A DNA stretch of 53,082 bases from Bacteroides sp. UBA1317 (GTDB taxonomy: Bacteria > Bacteroidota > Bacteroidia > Bacteroidales > Bacteroidaceae), in NCBI GenBank assembly GCA_002307035.1, contig DBTL01000025.1, forward strand, positions 1-53,082, given 5' to 3'. Both the position numbers and the translations under genes were made by a program. The notes beneath the pieces are model-generated. The model saw nothing but the letters and a program-made list of their open reading frames with translations, was not told the origin of the DNA and did not search any database. This document shows, one piece after another, positions 33,180 to 41,748 of the stretch (its first letter is position 1; every line of letters starts with the position of its first letter).

Positions 33180-33248
33180 TATCGTTTTTCGATATACAAA
33201 GAAAAATATTATTTCTGATATCAACAAATAATTTATCGAAAAACAGTA
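33180..33248. repeat. Pair of related 15-bp sites in opposite orientation
   Basis: TATCGTTTTTCGATA (33180-33194) is a 5-5-5 perfect dyad. TATCGAAAAACAGTA (33234-33248) is its inverted near copy, sharing GTTTTTCGATA exactly. They lie 41 bp upstream of the 45-codon ORF and are candidate operators for the XRE regulator. The rest of 33140-33393 shows nothing else. Confidence 0.5.
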
Positions 33249-33393
33249 AATAAAGAATGCTTTTCAATATAAAGAAGAGTATAAAGATGCATCATCACTT
33301 CAAGCAATGGCTCTAAAGGCAATAAAACGAATAGATGCGACATTATAGAAGCAAAGCAAAAGCAATGCGGAAAAGAAAAAATAAGATATAAAA

Positions 33394-34317
33394 TTATCCT
33401 AAGATTGCCTCAACCGTGATAGCATCTTTACGGAGTTGAGCCACCAATTCATCTAGTCCGGAGAATCTCATTTCTGAACGGACACGTTGCACAAAGGATA
33501 GACGGATAGTACGATCATAAATATCAGAATTAAAACGAAGGATATGCACCTCAATGCTACGACTTAGTCCATTGTCGAGAGTAGGTCGATAGCCAATATT
33601 CAACATCCCTGTGTAGATATGTCCTTCAACATCTACGCGGACAGCATATACTCCATCAGCTGGCACTAACTTGTCTGGGTCTTCAATACGAAGGTTAGCT
33701 GTCGGAAATCCAATCTTACGGCCGACTTTATATCCCCCTACAACAACCCCCTCTATCGAATATTCATACCCTAAGCAGCGTGTTGCCATATCAACCTCTC
33801 CCCGTTGCAGATAAGTACGAATTACCGAAGAACTTACATTTATCTGATCGAGCAGGCAAGCCTCAGCAAGGACAACTTCCATACCGATACTCTTCCCATA
33901 GAGAGAATAGTCTTCAAAGCCTTCGCTTCTGTTATGACCGAAACGGTGATCATAACCGATGACCAAGCTTTGCACATTATAGCGTTCCTTAAGAACGTTC
34001 TTCATAAATTGGCGAGCAGTCAACCGGGCTATTTCAGTCGTAAAATCAAGCATAATGCAATCATCTACCTCAGTATCTTCTAAAAGAGTAATCTTTTCAG
34101 CACTAGTCGTTAGTAGTTCCGGACGATAATCAGAGTTCATCACTTTACGAGGATGTTCAGGAAAAGTGATCAATGCAGAGCGTAAGCCTTTAGACAAAGC
34201 AACTTCTTTGACCTGATTAATAAGAAATCGATGTCCCATGTGCACGCCATCAAAAAAACCAATGGTTGCCGCACATGGTTCCGGTAAAATATCCGGTATG
34301 TTACGAATAATCTGCAT
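33394..34317 (-). CDS. ribF: Bifunctional riboflavin kinase / FMN adenylyltransferase
   Basis: The 307-residue cytosolic enzyme makes FMN and FAD from riboflavin. The N-terminal nucleotidyltransferase domain (about 1-180) has TIGFFDGVHMGHRFLI and VIGYDHRFGHNRSEG. The C-terminal flavokinase domain (about 185-305) has GRKIGFPTANL and the nearby beta-barrel region. Both activities are expected. It is the last gene of the Ca-ATPase-HAD-ribF operon, 11 bp after HAD. Confidence 0.96.
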   Translation of the reverse strand: MQIIRNIPDILPEPCAATIGFFDGVHMGHRFLINQVKEVALSKGLRSALITFPEHPRKVMNSDYRPELLTTSAEKITLLEDTEVDDCIMLDFTTEIARLTARQFMKNVLKERYNVQSLVIGYDHRFGHNRSEGFEDYSLYGKSIGMEVVLAEACLLDQINVSSSVIRTYLQRGEVDMATRCLGYEYSIEGVVVGGYKVGRKIGFPTANLRIEDPDKLVPADGVYAVRVDVEGHIYTGMLNIGYRPTLDNGLSRSIEVHILRFNSDIYDRTIRLSFVQRVRSEMRFSGLDELVAQLRKDAITVEAILG

Positions 34318-34328
34318 TACAAAAATTA

Positions 34329-34946
34329 TTATTTAAAAAGATGGCTCCAATCCTCTTGCGCTTTAGGAGTATAAGTTGTAATACCTAATGACTGCGCAGT
34401 GAGGCAGTTAGCCGATGCATCATCAATAAAAAGAGTTTCTTCAGGGACGATACCGGTATCTTCAAGCAATATTTTGAATATCTCCACCTCCGGTTTAGCT
34501 TCATGCAACTCAAACGAAATAAACATCTTCTCAAAATAGTCCTCCACTCCAAAACCTTTATAAGAAAAGGCGTTTTCACAAGCCCACTCCCAGTGTATCA
34601 CGTTGGTATTACTCAGCAGATACACCACATAATGTTCACGTAATTTGAGTAAAAGATCAAGTTTAGAAGTGGGGATACCAACCAGAAAAGTATTCCAGGC
34701 AGCATCAATTTGCTCGTCAGTAATCAACTTGTCAGTTTGTTCCCTTATAGCATTACGGAAATCAGAAGCAGTGATCAATCCCTTCTCAAATTCCATAAAA
34801 AACCCTTGTTGCCGATAAGGGTCAATAAATTCATCAACCTTCTGAAAACCTATTTTTTTGAAGTTATCAACGCAACGTTGGCGATCAAGGTCTATCAACA
34901 CACCACCAAAATCAATTATGAGATTTTTAATTCCTTCTCTCTTCAT
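34329..34946 (-). CDS. HAD-superfamily phosphatase (HAD-IA, YihX-like)
   Basis: The 205-residue cytosolic phosphatase has motif I IIDFGGVLIDLD with nucleophile Asp, motif II LLSNTN, motif III lysine in EAKPEVEIF and motif IV TLFIDDASANC. This is a small-cap HAD of the YihX type acting on sugar or nucleotide phosphates. With ribF just downstream a role in FMN or pathway-intermediate dephosphorylation is possible but unproven. It starts 6 bp after the Ca-ATPase stop. Confidence 0.9.
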   Translation of the reverse strand: MKREGIKNLIIDFGGVLIDLDRQRCVDNFKKIGFQKVDEFIDPYRQQGFFMEFEKGLITASDFRNAIREQTDKLITDEQIDAAWNTFLVGIPTSKLDLLLKLREHYVVYLLSNTNVIHWEWACENAFSYKGFGVEDYFEKMFISFELHEAKPEVEIFKILLEDTGIVPEETLFIDDASANCLTAQSLGITTYTPKAQEDWSHLFK

Positions 34947-34952
34947 CTTTTC

Positions 34953-37634
34953 TTATTTAATTAGTCGACGAACCAAACGAATCACCTCTCCTACCCATAG
35001 CACAAGGGATGAGGAAGCAATAATCGCAATCCATGTACCCCAATTAAGAGGTTCGGTACGGAATACTTCTCCACCAAATTGTACGATGCAAAACTGTCCG
35101 CCAAGGATAGCCAATACCACCAACTCCATACCATACGATTTACTTAATCCTTTGAAAGCAGAATCGGTTGTCCCAAAAACTCGAGCATTAAATAAGTTCC
35201 AGAACTGTAACATCACAAAGAAAGTGAAGAAAATAGTCAACTGATGCACCGTCATCACACCATTAGTATCCGTAAAATAATAAATCATACCCATCAGCAC
35301 GATTAGAAAAACCAAACCAACGCTCAGAATATTGTATCGCATTGGTTTAGTGATAATAAAATCATCACTGCGTCGGGGCTTCTCATTCATCACACTCTCA
35401 CTTGGCGGAATAGAAGCAAGCGCAAGAGCAGCAAATGTATCCATAATCAGATTCACCCACAACATCTGTGTTACCGTCAGCGGTAGTTCCGTTCCAACGA
35501 ATGATCCTAGCAGAACAATGAGCAAAGCTACAACGTTAATCGTAAGTTGAAAGACAATGAAACGCTGAATATTTTTATAAAGCGAGCGTCCCCACATCAC
35601 AGCAGTCCCTATACTATTGAAGGAGTCATCAAGTAACGTAATGTCGCTTGCTTCTTTAGCCACAGAAGTACCTGTCCCCATCGAGAGTCCTACCTGAGCA
35701 TGATTTAAGGCGGGTGCATCATTGGTTCCATCTCCCGTAACAGCCACAACAGCCCCTTTCTGCTGCAAAAGTTGAACAAGACGTTGTTTATCAGTAGGAC
35801 GTGCGCGCGACATGATCTTTAATTCCATCACACGATTCAATGCTTCTTCATCACTCAATTCAGCAAAGGCAACCCCCGTTATGCGATTACGTTCTGTATC
35901 TTCAGCAGTCCAAAGACCTATCTGACGTGCTATTTCGGTTGCTGTTCCGGGAGTATCGCCCGTTACAATTTTGATATCGATACCTGCCGACTGACATTTG
36001 GCTACCGCAGCAGGCACATCCGGACGGATTGGATCGGAGATGGCCACAACACCCAAAAAGTTAAGATCATTGGCTGCCACAAGAGAAACGCAATCTCCCG
36101 TTTCGCTCTCGTCCACTATTTTATAGGCAAAACCCAACGTACGCATAGCCATATTTTGGTAACTCAGCAATTGAGCTTCCACAGTAGAGCGATATTCAGC
36201 CACACTCACGTTTCCGCTGTCAAGCACCACCTCTTTACATTTGCCTAATACTATTTCCGGTGCACCTTTTATATAAAGGACTTTTTTACCGATAAGCGAA
36301 GATTGGGCCAATGTTGCCATAAACTTTCGCTCGGTAGAAAAAGTCAATTGATCGATCACATGTCCTTTTTCCCTTATTTCAAGATAGTTTTGTTGAAGAC
36401 CATTCAGCCAAAGCAGCAGTGCTACTTCCGTGGGGTTTCCCACTCCTTTGGGTTTTTCTCCGACTTCCAGTTCTTCTAAGAAAGCGGTCGAGTTTACGCT
36501 AATGCCCTCAATAACCAATTTACTTATAAGGCTATCAGCCAACTCACCTCCATTCTTTAATCCATAAAAGTTCGGTTCGTGCACTTGCATCAGGTTTTGC
36601 GTTAACGTTCCTGTTTTGTCCGTGCAGATAACCGTGATAGCTCCCATTGTTTCGCATGCATGCATTTTACGTACAAGATTATTCGTTGCCAGCATACGGC
36701 GCATATTGAGTGCCAAGCTCAGTGTCACGCTCATAGGTAAACCCTCGGGCACAGCCACCACAATCAGGGTAACCGCCATCATGAAATATTTCAGTACAAT
36801 CTGTGCTATGACCATATACTGCTGCCAGCCGTTCACCTCATTCGCACTCAAATAATGAAATAAGTCCTTTGAAACAAAAACAACAAAAGTTGCAATCGCT
36901 ATAGAAAAGCCAACCTTGCCTATCAGATTGGCCAACTTAGTAAGCTGAATATTTAAAGGGGTTGGTTCTCCGCTTTGTTCTGTACTCTGGCGGGCAACCT
37001 GACCTATCTCTGTAGCGTCACCCACGCAAAGCACTTTCATTGTTCCATGACCGTCTACGACCGTAGTGCCTCTCATCACCTTATTCGAAGCATAAGTCGC
37101 TTCATCATCAAAATCAGCCTCAACAATCGTTTTATTTATCACAGGCTCTCCGGTAAGGTTGGACTCGTTGATTTGCAAAGAAATAGCTTCAATCAATTCA
37201 CCATCCGCCGGAATTTCTTCGCCGGTCTCTAATATAATAATGTCACCAACAACTACATCCTTACGAGGAATCTCACGTACCTTTCCACTACGTATCACCT
37301 TAACAAGTGTCTCCTCATTAACAGCATTCAGCAGATCAAATTTCTTATTGGCATCATATTCGAAAAAGAAACCAATGCCGGTAGCCAGAAAAATAGCACA
37401 TATAATACCAATCGTCTCGGCATATTCATTTTCAATGATAGAAATGAGTAAAGAAAATACCGCAGCTATAAGTAGTACCCGAACAACGGGGTCTTCAAAT
37501 TTTTCCAGATAGAGTTTCCACAAAGAAGCACGCTTGGGCGGCGTCAGAAGATTGTCACCATACTTTTCCCTGTTTATTTTCACTTCATCCTCGCTCAGAC
37601 CGGAATGATAATAAGCGTCATTTGTTGCAGTCAT
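34953..37634 (-). CDS. P-type calcium-transporting ATPase (P2 type, PMCA/SERCA-like)
   Basis: The 893-residue membrane pump exports a cation, probably Ca2+. It has a cation-ATPase N domain, actuator TGE (161-163), PEGLP (296-300) in helix M4, phosphorylation site D339 in ICTDKTGTLT, the KGAPE nucleotide loop and the hinge TGDGTNDAPAL. The final helices hold NLIMDTFAALALA, where Ca-binding residues of this class sit. Metal specificity is inferred from PEGLP and the C-terminal helices. It is the first gene of an operon with HAD and ribF; a TATTTTTG -7 box lies at 37667-37660. Confidence 0.92.
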   Translation of the reverse strand: MTATNDAYYHSGLSEDEVKINREKYGDNLLTPPKRASLWKLYLEKFEDPVVRVLLIAAVFSLLISIIENEYAETIGIICAIFLATGIGFFFEYDANKKFDLLNAVNEETLVKVIRSGKVREIPRKDVVVGDIIILETGEEIPADGELIEAISLQINESNLTGEPVINKTIVEADFDDEATYASNKVMRGTTVVDGHGTMKVLCVGDATEIGQVARQSTEQSGEPTPLNIQLTKLANLIGKVGFSIAIATFVVFVSKDLFHYLSANEVNGWQQYMVIAQIVLKYFMMAVTLIVVAVPEGLPMSVTLSLALNMRRMLATNNLVRKMHACETMGAITVICTDKTGTLTQNLMQVHEPNFYGLKNGGELADSLISKLVIEGISVNSTAFLEELEVGEKPKGVGNPTEVALLLWLNGLQQNYLEIREKGHVIDQLTFSTERKFMATLAQSSLIGKKVLYIKGAPEIVLGKCKEVVLDSGNVSVAEYRSTVEAQLLSYQNMAMRTLGFAYKIVDESETGDCVSLVAANDLNFLGVVAISDPIRPDVPAAVAKCQSAGIDIKIVTGDTPGTATEIARQIGLWTAEDTERNRITGVAFAELSDEEALNRVMELKIMSRARPTDKQRLVQLLQQKGAVVAVTGDGTNDAPALNHAQVGLSMGTGTSVAKEASDITLLDDSFNSIGTAVMWGRSLYKNIQRFIVFQLTINVVALLIVLLGSFVGTELPLTVTQMLWVNLIMDTFAALALASIPPSESVMNEKPRRSDDFIITKPMRYNILSVGLVFLIVLMGMIYYFTDTNGVMTVHQLTIFFTFFVMLQFWNLFNARVFGTTDSAFKGLSKSYGMELVVLAILGGQFCIVQFGGEVFRTEPLNWGTWIAIIASSSLVLWVGEVIRLVRRLIK

Positions 37635-37796
37635 ATAAATATATCAATTATTAAAGGCACAAAAATACAACATATAATTTAAAAAAAGACCGATTAAGCT
37701 TTTTATCAGCTATCGACTCATAAACCTAAATGAAGATGAAACAAAACAAAAGCCGATGTTGTTTTAAAAACAATAACTCAAAAAATGAAACCTCAT

Positions 37797-37958
37797 ATGA
37801 AGTACATTTGCACAGCATGCGACTACATTTATGATCCTGAAACAGGAGATCCAGAGAGCGGGATAGATCCGGGTACGGCATTCGAAGATATTCCTAAAGA
37901 TTGGATTTGCCCTCTTTGCGGAGTAGGGAAAGAAGACTTTGAACCTCTGGATGAATAA
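37797..37958 (+). CDS. Rubredoxin
   Basis: The 53-residue one-iron electron carrier starts MKYICTACDYIYDPETGDP and has both iron-binding CxxC pairs, CTAC and CPLC (WICPLCGVGKEDF). An ATG 12 bp further upstream (37785, adding MKPH) is equally possible; homologues start at the MKY-type Met. In anaerobes rubredoxin supports oxygen and peroxide detoxification. It is monocistronic with no obvious two-box promoter. The antisense frame at 37764-37967 is a shadow. Confidence 0.95.
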   Translation: MKYICTACDYIYDPETGDPESGIDPGTAFEDIPKDWICPLCGVGKEDFEPLDE

Positions 37959-38104
37959 ATAAGTCAAAGGTAGGAGCCATGATCTATAAAAAAAGCTAAA
38001 AAAGAATACTCCATTTTCAATTCATTTGATGATTGTTTGCCCCCTACGCAAAAATGTAATATATTTAGCTATCTTAATCACTTCATTTAAAAGCAGTAAC
38101 ACAG

Positions 38105-39769
38105 ATGGTACAAATATATTGCAAGAACAACAATACTTATAAGGGATTCCCTATCGGAAGTTCACTTTTAGACATTTACAATGGCTTAGAACTCAATTTT
38201 CCTTACCCTGTCGTAAGTGCCAAAGTAAACAATCGTTCCGAAGGATTAACCTTTAGAGTATACAATAATAAAGACGTAGAATTTCTGGATATAAGAGATT
38301 CTTCAGGAATGCGCACGTATGCGCGTTCACTCTGCTTCATTCTCTTTAAAGCAGTTACCGATCTTTTCCCCAATGCAAAACTATTTGTTGAACATCCTGT
38401 ATCAAAAGGATATTTCTGCAACCTATCAATCGGCCGTCCCGTTACACTTGAGGATGTGTCACTAATAAAAAAACGCATGCATGAGATTGTGGATGCAAAC
38501 ATTCCTTTTCACCGTACAGAATGCCACACCGCGGAAGCCGTACGCATTTTTAATGAACGGGGAATGGACGATAAAGTAAAATTGCTCGAATCATCAGGCT
38601 CCTTATATACCTATTATTATACTTTAGAAGATACCATTGACTATTATTACGGCAATTTGGTTCCACGTACAGGCTACGTCAAATTGTTCGACTTAGTGAA
38701 ATATTATGATGGCTTATTGCTCCGTATTCCGATGAGAAGTAACCCGTATGTTTTGGAAGATGTGATTAAGCAAGAGAAAATGCTCGACGTATTTAAAGAA
38801 TATATCCAATGGAGCAACATTATGGGACTGAGTAATGCCGGAGATTTTAATATCGCCTGCGAACAGGGATATGCAACAGACCTTATCAATGTAGCAGAAG
38901 CTCTTCAAGAAAAAAAAATTGCGCAGATAGCTGAAACAATATACCATCGGGGAGAAAACGGAGACAGAGTAAAGCTTGTTCTCATAGCCGGTCCTTCATC
39001 ATCGGGGAAAACGACTTTCAGCAAAAGACTCTCCATACAATTGATGACTAACGGCTTAAAGCCATATCCTCTTTCGTTGGATAACTATTTTGTTGATCGG
39101 GAACAAACACCGCTTGATGAAAACGGAAATTATGACTACGAATCGCTCTATGCACTTGATCTGGAACTATTCAATCAACAGCTAGAGGCACTTCTGCGCG
39201 GAGAAGAAGTGAATCTCCCCCGATTCAATTTCGCATTGGGCAGAAAAGAGTACAACGGCGACAAACTTAAAATAGAGAGCCACACCATCTTGATCCTGGA
39301 AGGCATTCATGCACTCAATCCGGAATTGACAAATCACATCAACAGTGCCAATAAGTTCAAGATATACGTCTCCGCACTAACCACTATCTCTCTGGATGAT
39401 CATAATTGGATTCCGACAACAGACAACCGAATGCTGCGCCGCATCATACGTGACTTCAACTATAGAGGCTACTCAGCACAAGAAACCATTTCGCGTTGGC
39501 CAAGCGTTCGTGCAGGAGAAGATAAATGGATATTCCCTTACCAAGAGAATGCAGATGTAATGTTCAACTCGGCATTACTTTTTGAATTTGCCGTTCTGCG
39601 TCGCCATGCTGAGCCCATTCTTACAGATGTGCCACGTAATAGTCCGGAATACTGTGAGGCATATCGTCTGCTCAAATTCATTAAATATTTTGCGCCTGTT
39701 CAAGACAAAGAAATTCCTCCCACGTCATTGCTCAGGGAATTTCTTGGCGGTAGCAGTTTTAAGTATTAG
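38105..39769 (+). CDS. Nucleoside (uridine) kinase fused to TGS-like and tRNA-synthetase SAD-like domains
   Basis: The 554-residue protein has an N-terminal TGS-like beta-grasp (about 1-65), a segment resembling the threonyl/alanyl-tRNA-synthetase second additional domain (about 90-200; VEHPVSKGYFCNLS, HRTECHTAEA) and a C-terminal P-loop kinase of the uridine-kinase/phosphoribulokinase type (Walker A AGPSSSGKTTFSK at 295-307; PLSLDNYFVDRE; ILEGIHAL). The fusion is known from Firmicutes and Bacteroidota, but its substrate and the purpose of the synthetase-like part are not settled. It is followed 45 bp later by cysE. Confidence 0.88.
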   Translation: MVQIYCKNNNTYKGFPIGSSLLDIYNGLELNFPYPVVSAKVNNRSEGLTFRVYNNKDVEFLDIRDSSGMRTYARSLCFILFKAVTDLFPNAKLFVEHPVSKGYFCNLSIGRPVTLEDVSLIKKRMHEIVDANIPFHRTECHTAEAVRIFNERGMDDKVKLLESSGSLYTYYYTLEDTIDYYYGNLVPRTGYVKLFDLVKYYDGLLLRIPMRSNPYVLEDVIKQEKMLDVFKEYIQWSNIMGLSNAGDFNIACEQGYATDLINVAEALQEKKIAQIAETIYHRGENGDRVKLVLIAGPSSSGKTTFSKRLSIQLMTNGLKPYPLSLDNYFVDREQTPLDENGNYDYESLYALDLELFNQQLEALLRGEEVNLPRFNFALGRKEYNGDKLKIESHTILILEGIHALNPELTNHINSANKFKIYVSALTTISLDDHNWIPTTDNRMLRRIIRDFNYRGYSAQETISRWPSVRAGEDKWIFPYQENADVMFNSALLFEFAVLRRHAEPILTDVPRNSPEYCEAYRLLKFIKYFAPVQDKEIPPTSLLREFLGGSSFKY

Positions 39770-39814
39770 AGAGAGAATGATTACGTAGTTTATAACACCC
39801 TAACATCTCCACTT

Positions 39815-40729
39815 ATGACAAATCTGGATGCACAAAAAGCAATACAAGAAAATGTAGCTATCTTATCTAATCAATTAATCGATGACTACAAATATATCCC
39901 CCAGTATGAACACCCTTTGCCTTCAAGCAAAAAGATAGAAGAAATCATGTTTCTCGTGAGGGGAGTTATTTTTCCCGGATATTCAGGAGATAGAACGATA
40001 AGAAGCCACACTCTACCTTTCCATATAGGTGTATATCTTGAAAGAATATATTCTTTGCTAAAAGAGCAAATACACTGTGGACTCTCTTTTGATCCGGAGA
40101 TAAGCGCCAATATTAGCAATAAAAATCAAGAAGCGTCAAATCTCACTGTAACTTTCATTAATGCAATCCCTGAACTGAAACGACTTTTATCAAAAGATGT
40201 AAAAGCAATACTTGATGGAAACCCTGCAACTCAAAGTTATGGTGAAGTTATCTTCTGTTACCCTGCAATCACTGCACTATTACATCATCGTGTTGCACAC
40301 GAATTATTAAAACAAGGGGTTCCAATCCTGCCAAGAATCATCTCAGAACTGGCACATTCAGCAACAGGCATTGATATACACCCTGCGGCACAGATTGGCG
40401 AATATTTTAGCATCGATCATGGAACGGGAATAGTAATAGGACAGACTACAATTATAGGTAACCATGTCCGACTATACCAAGGTGTCACATTAGGATCGAA
40501 AAGCATTCTACTTGATAACTTGAGCAATCAAGCCAATATCTCCCGCCATCCAATATTGGAGGACAACGTTACTATTTACTCTAATTCCTCAATACTGGGA
40601 AGAGTTACGATAGGGCATGATAGTGTGATAGGTGGAAATGTTTGGATAACACGAGATGTTGCTCCAAATTCAAGAATTATTCAACAAAAAGCCATTGAGG
40701 GTTCATACATTGATGGATTAGGAATCTAA
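39815..40729 (+). CDS. cysE: Serine O-acetyltransferase
   Basis: The 304-residue enzyme makes O-acetylserine for cysteine synthesis. An N-terminal helical domain (about 1-170) precedes the SATase N-terminal signature HRVAHELLKQG and a left-handed beta-helix with HPAAQIGEYFSIDHGTG and VIGQTTIIGNHVRLYQG. Catalytic Asp-His pairs (IDHGTG; later RHPILEDN) are visible. It is a longer plant/EpsC-like form. The C-terminal tail ends YIDGLGI, lacking the usual Ile that anchors the cysteine synthase complex in the classical form. Confidence 0.9.
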   Translation: MTNLDAQKAIQENVAILSNQLIDDYKYIPQYEHPLPSSKKIEEIMFLVRGVIFPGYSGDRTIRSHTLPFHIGVYLERIYSLLKEQIHCGLSFDPEISANISNKNQEASNLTVTFINAIPELKRLLSKDVKAILDGNPATQSYGEVIFCYPAITALLHHRVAHELLKQGVPILPRIISELAHSATGIDIHPAAQIGEYFSIDHGTGIVIGQTTIIGNHVRLYQGVTLGSKSILLDNLSNQANISRHPILEDNVTIYSNSSILGRVTIGHDSVIGGNVWITRDVAPNSRIIQQKAIEGSYIDGLGI

Positions 40730-40878
40730 AAAGCACAAACTCTGCAATATTGATATATAAAGAAGCTAAAGGTATAACTTAGACAGACCGACTAAGTCAT
40801 ATTGATAACATATAAAAGCATAAAACCTCATTTTGATACCATATAACTCCTAAAAACCTTCTTTTTAAGTCTGTATAA

Positions 40879-40892
40879 TTGATGTACATCAA
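40879..40892. promoter_or_regulatory. Perfect FNR/CRP-type box (TTGAT-N4-ATCAA)
   Basis: TTGATGTACATCAA is an exact 14-bp palindrome matching the FNR consensus. Its centre is about 80 bp before the predicted start of the 41053 gene, where class I activators can bind. The rest of the 323-bp gap 40730-41052 holds the palindrome and -7 box listed below and no gene. Confidence 0.6.
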
Positions 40893-40932
40893 ATAATGAT
40901 ACTTTTAGCAAAAGTTTATTTGATTAGATTAT

Positions 40933-40948
40933 TATGTTATATAACATA
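40933..40948. promoter_or_regulatory. 16-bp perfect palindrome next to the 41053 promoter
   Basis: TATGTTATATAACATA is self-complementary. It ends 4 bp before the -7 box, so a protein bound here would interfere with or assist RNA polymerase. Confidence 0.5.
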
Positions 40949-40952
40949 TCCC

Positions 40953-40960
40953 TATCTTTG
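40953..40960 (+). promoter_or_regulatory. -7 box of the secreted-protein gene
   Basis: TATCTTTG, 92 bp before the start codon; no TTG at the -33 position, which fits an activator-dependent promoter. Confidence 0.5.
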
Positions 40961-41052
40961 CAGAGGTAAAAAGAAAAGCTAAGCGCTTAGATAAGTTTTC
41001 AAAGGTATTAGTTTTTAAAGTTTTTAGGTATAACAAATTAAAAGTAGGTATT

Positions 41053-41406
41053 ATGAAAAGATTAGGATTAACATTAGTGGCAGCCCTCTGCCTGGCTGCT
41101 AGTACATTTGCAGCAGGGAATCAACCTACGACTGCAAAATGGGAAGGTAACATCAACGTAAGTAAGTTGAGCCAATATTTGAAACTGACTTCTGCTCAGA
41201 CAGAAGAAGTTGCTAACATCTCTGACTATTTCACTGAAAAAATGGAAAAAGCATCTAACTCAAACAAGAAACAAGACGAACTGCTTAAAACTGCAGTCTA
41301 CGGTAACTTGAAGTTGATGAAGAACACGCTTTCTCCAGCGCAATACAGCAAATATGCTACATTGCTAAACATTACCTTGTATAACAAAGGTATCGAGTTG
41401 AAATAA
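41053..41406 (+). CDS. Small exported protein with two LTxxQ-like motifs
   Basis: The 117-residue protein has a signal peptide (MKRLGLTLVAALCLAASTFA, cleavage near residue 20-21) and a helical mature region of about 96 residues. LTSAQ (45-49) and LSPAQ (93-97) resemble the LTxxQ motifs of Spy/CpxP periplasmic stress chaperones, but the size, spacing and sequence are not enough to assign it. A long leader (about 90 nt), an FNR-type box and a palindrome suggest tight regulation. It is monocistronic with its own terminator. Function unknown. Confidence 0.75.
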   Translation: MKRLGLTLVAALCLAASTFAAGNQPTTAKWEGNINVSKLSQYLKLTSAQTEEVANISDYFTEKMEKASNSNKKQDELLKTAVYGNLKLMKNTLSPAQYSKYATLLNITLYNKGIELK

Positions 41407-41431
41407 GAGATTCACAAGATCATAAAAGTAG

Positions 41432-41473
41432 AAGGGTATTACAGCTTTAGTTTGTAATACCCTTACTTTTTTA
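41432..41473 (+). terminator. Rho-independent terminator of the secreted-protein gene
   Basis: AAGGGTATTAC and GTAATACCCTT form an 11-bp stem followed by ACTTTTTT. Confidence 0.85.
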
Positions 41474-41476
41474 TAG

Positions 41477-41640
41477 TCAACCATTTCCAGGGAAAGTACA
41501 TTCGGCAATGACAACCTTTTTAGGAAACAACGACTGTAAACTGACAACCTTTTTAGGTAATAACAATAGTATGTGACAACTTATTTAGTAACAAGCCTCT
41601 AATAGTAACAACCATTTTCAGTATAAGTCAGCTTCATTAG
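41477..41640. repeat. Five degenerate direct repeats of CAACCtTTTTAGG type
   Basis: CAACC-type cores start at 41478, 41512, 41545, 41577 and 41609 (spacing 34, 33, 32, 32). Two copies share TGACAACCTTTTTAGG exactly. The spacers differ. It fills the gap between the terminator above and the next array; no gene is seen. Confidence 0.7.
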
Positions 41641-41748
41641 TTTTTCAGGGCATAAAACCAATGGTTTTATGCCCTGAAAACGTTTAGTTTCAAGCCGTTA
41701 AACCATTAGTTTCAATACGAGGAAACTTTAGTTTTATTACTAGGAAAC
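41640..41748. repeat. Five degenerate dyads of GTTT-N9..11-AAAC with 22-24 bp period
   Basis: Units occupy 41640-41658, 41664-41681, 41687-41703, 41709-41726 and 41731-41748, each 17-19 nt and separated by 4-5 nt. Four are preceded by TTAG or TTA. The last two enter the end of the EamA gene. Confidence 0.75.
41642..41680. terminator. Hairpin at the convergent end of the EamA gene
   Basis: The arms 41642-41659 and 41663-41680 are 18-bp exact reverse complements with a 3-nt loop. They are formed by the first two dyad units and may act as terminator for the leftward EamA transcript. Confidence 0.6.

Noticed and set aside
37764..37967. 67-codon ORF on the minus strand
   Set aside because: It is antisense to the rubredoxin gene, whose two CxxC motifs make the plus strand the coding one.
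41477..41748. Repeat region considered as a CRISPR array
   Set aside because: Units are degenerate, total period is only 22-34 bp, repeats are not separated by unique spacers of constant length, and no cas genes are present.
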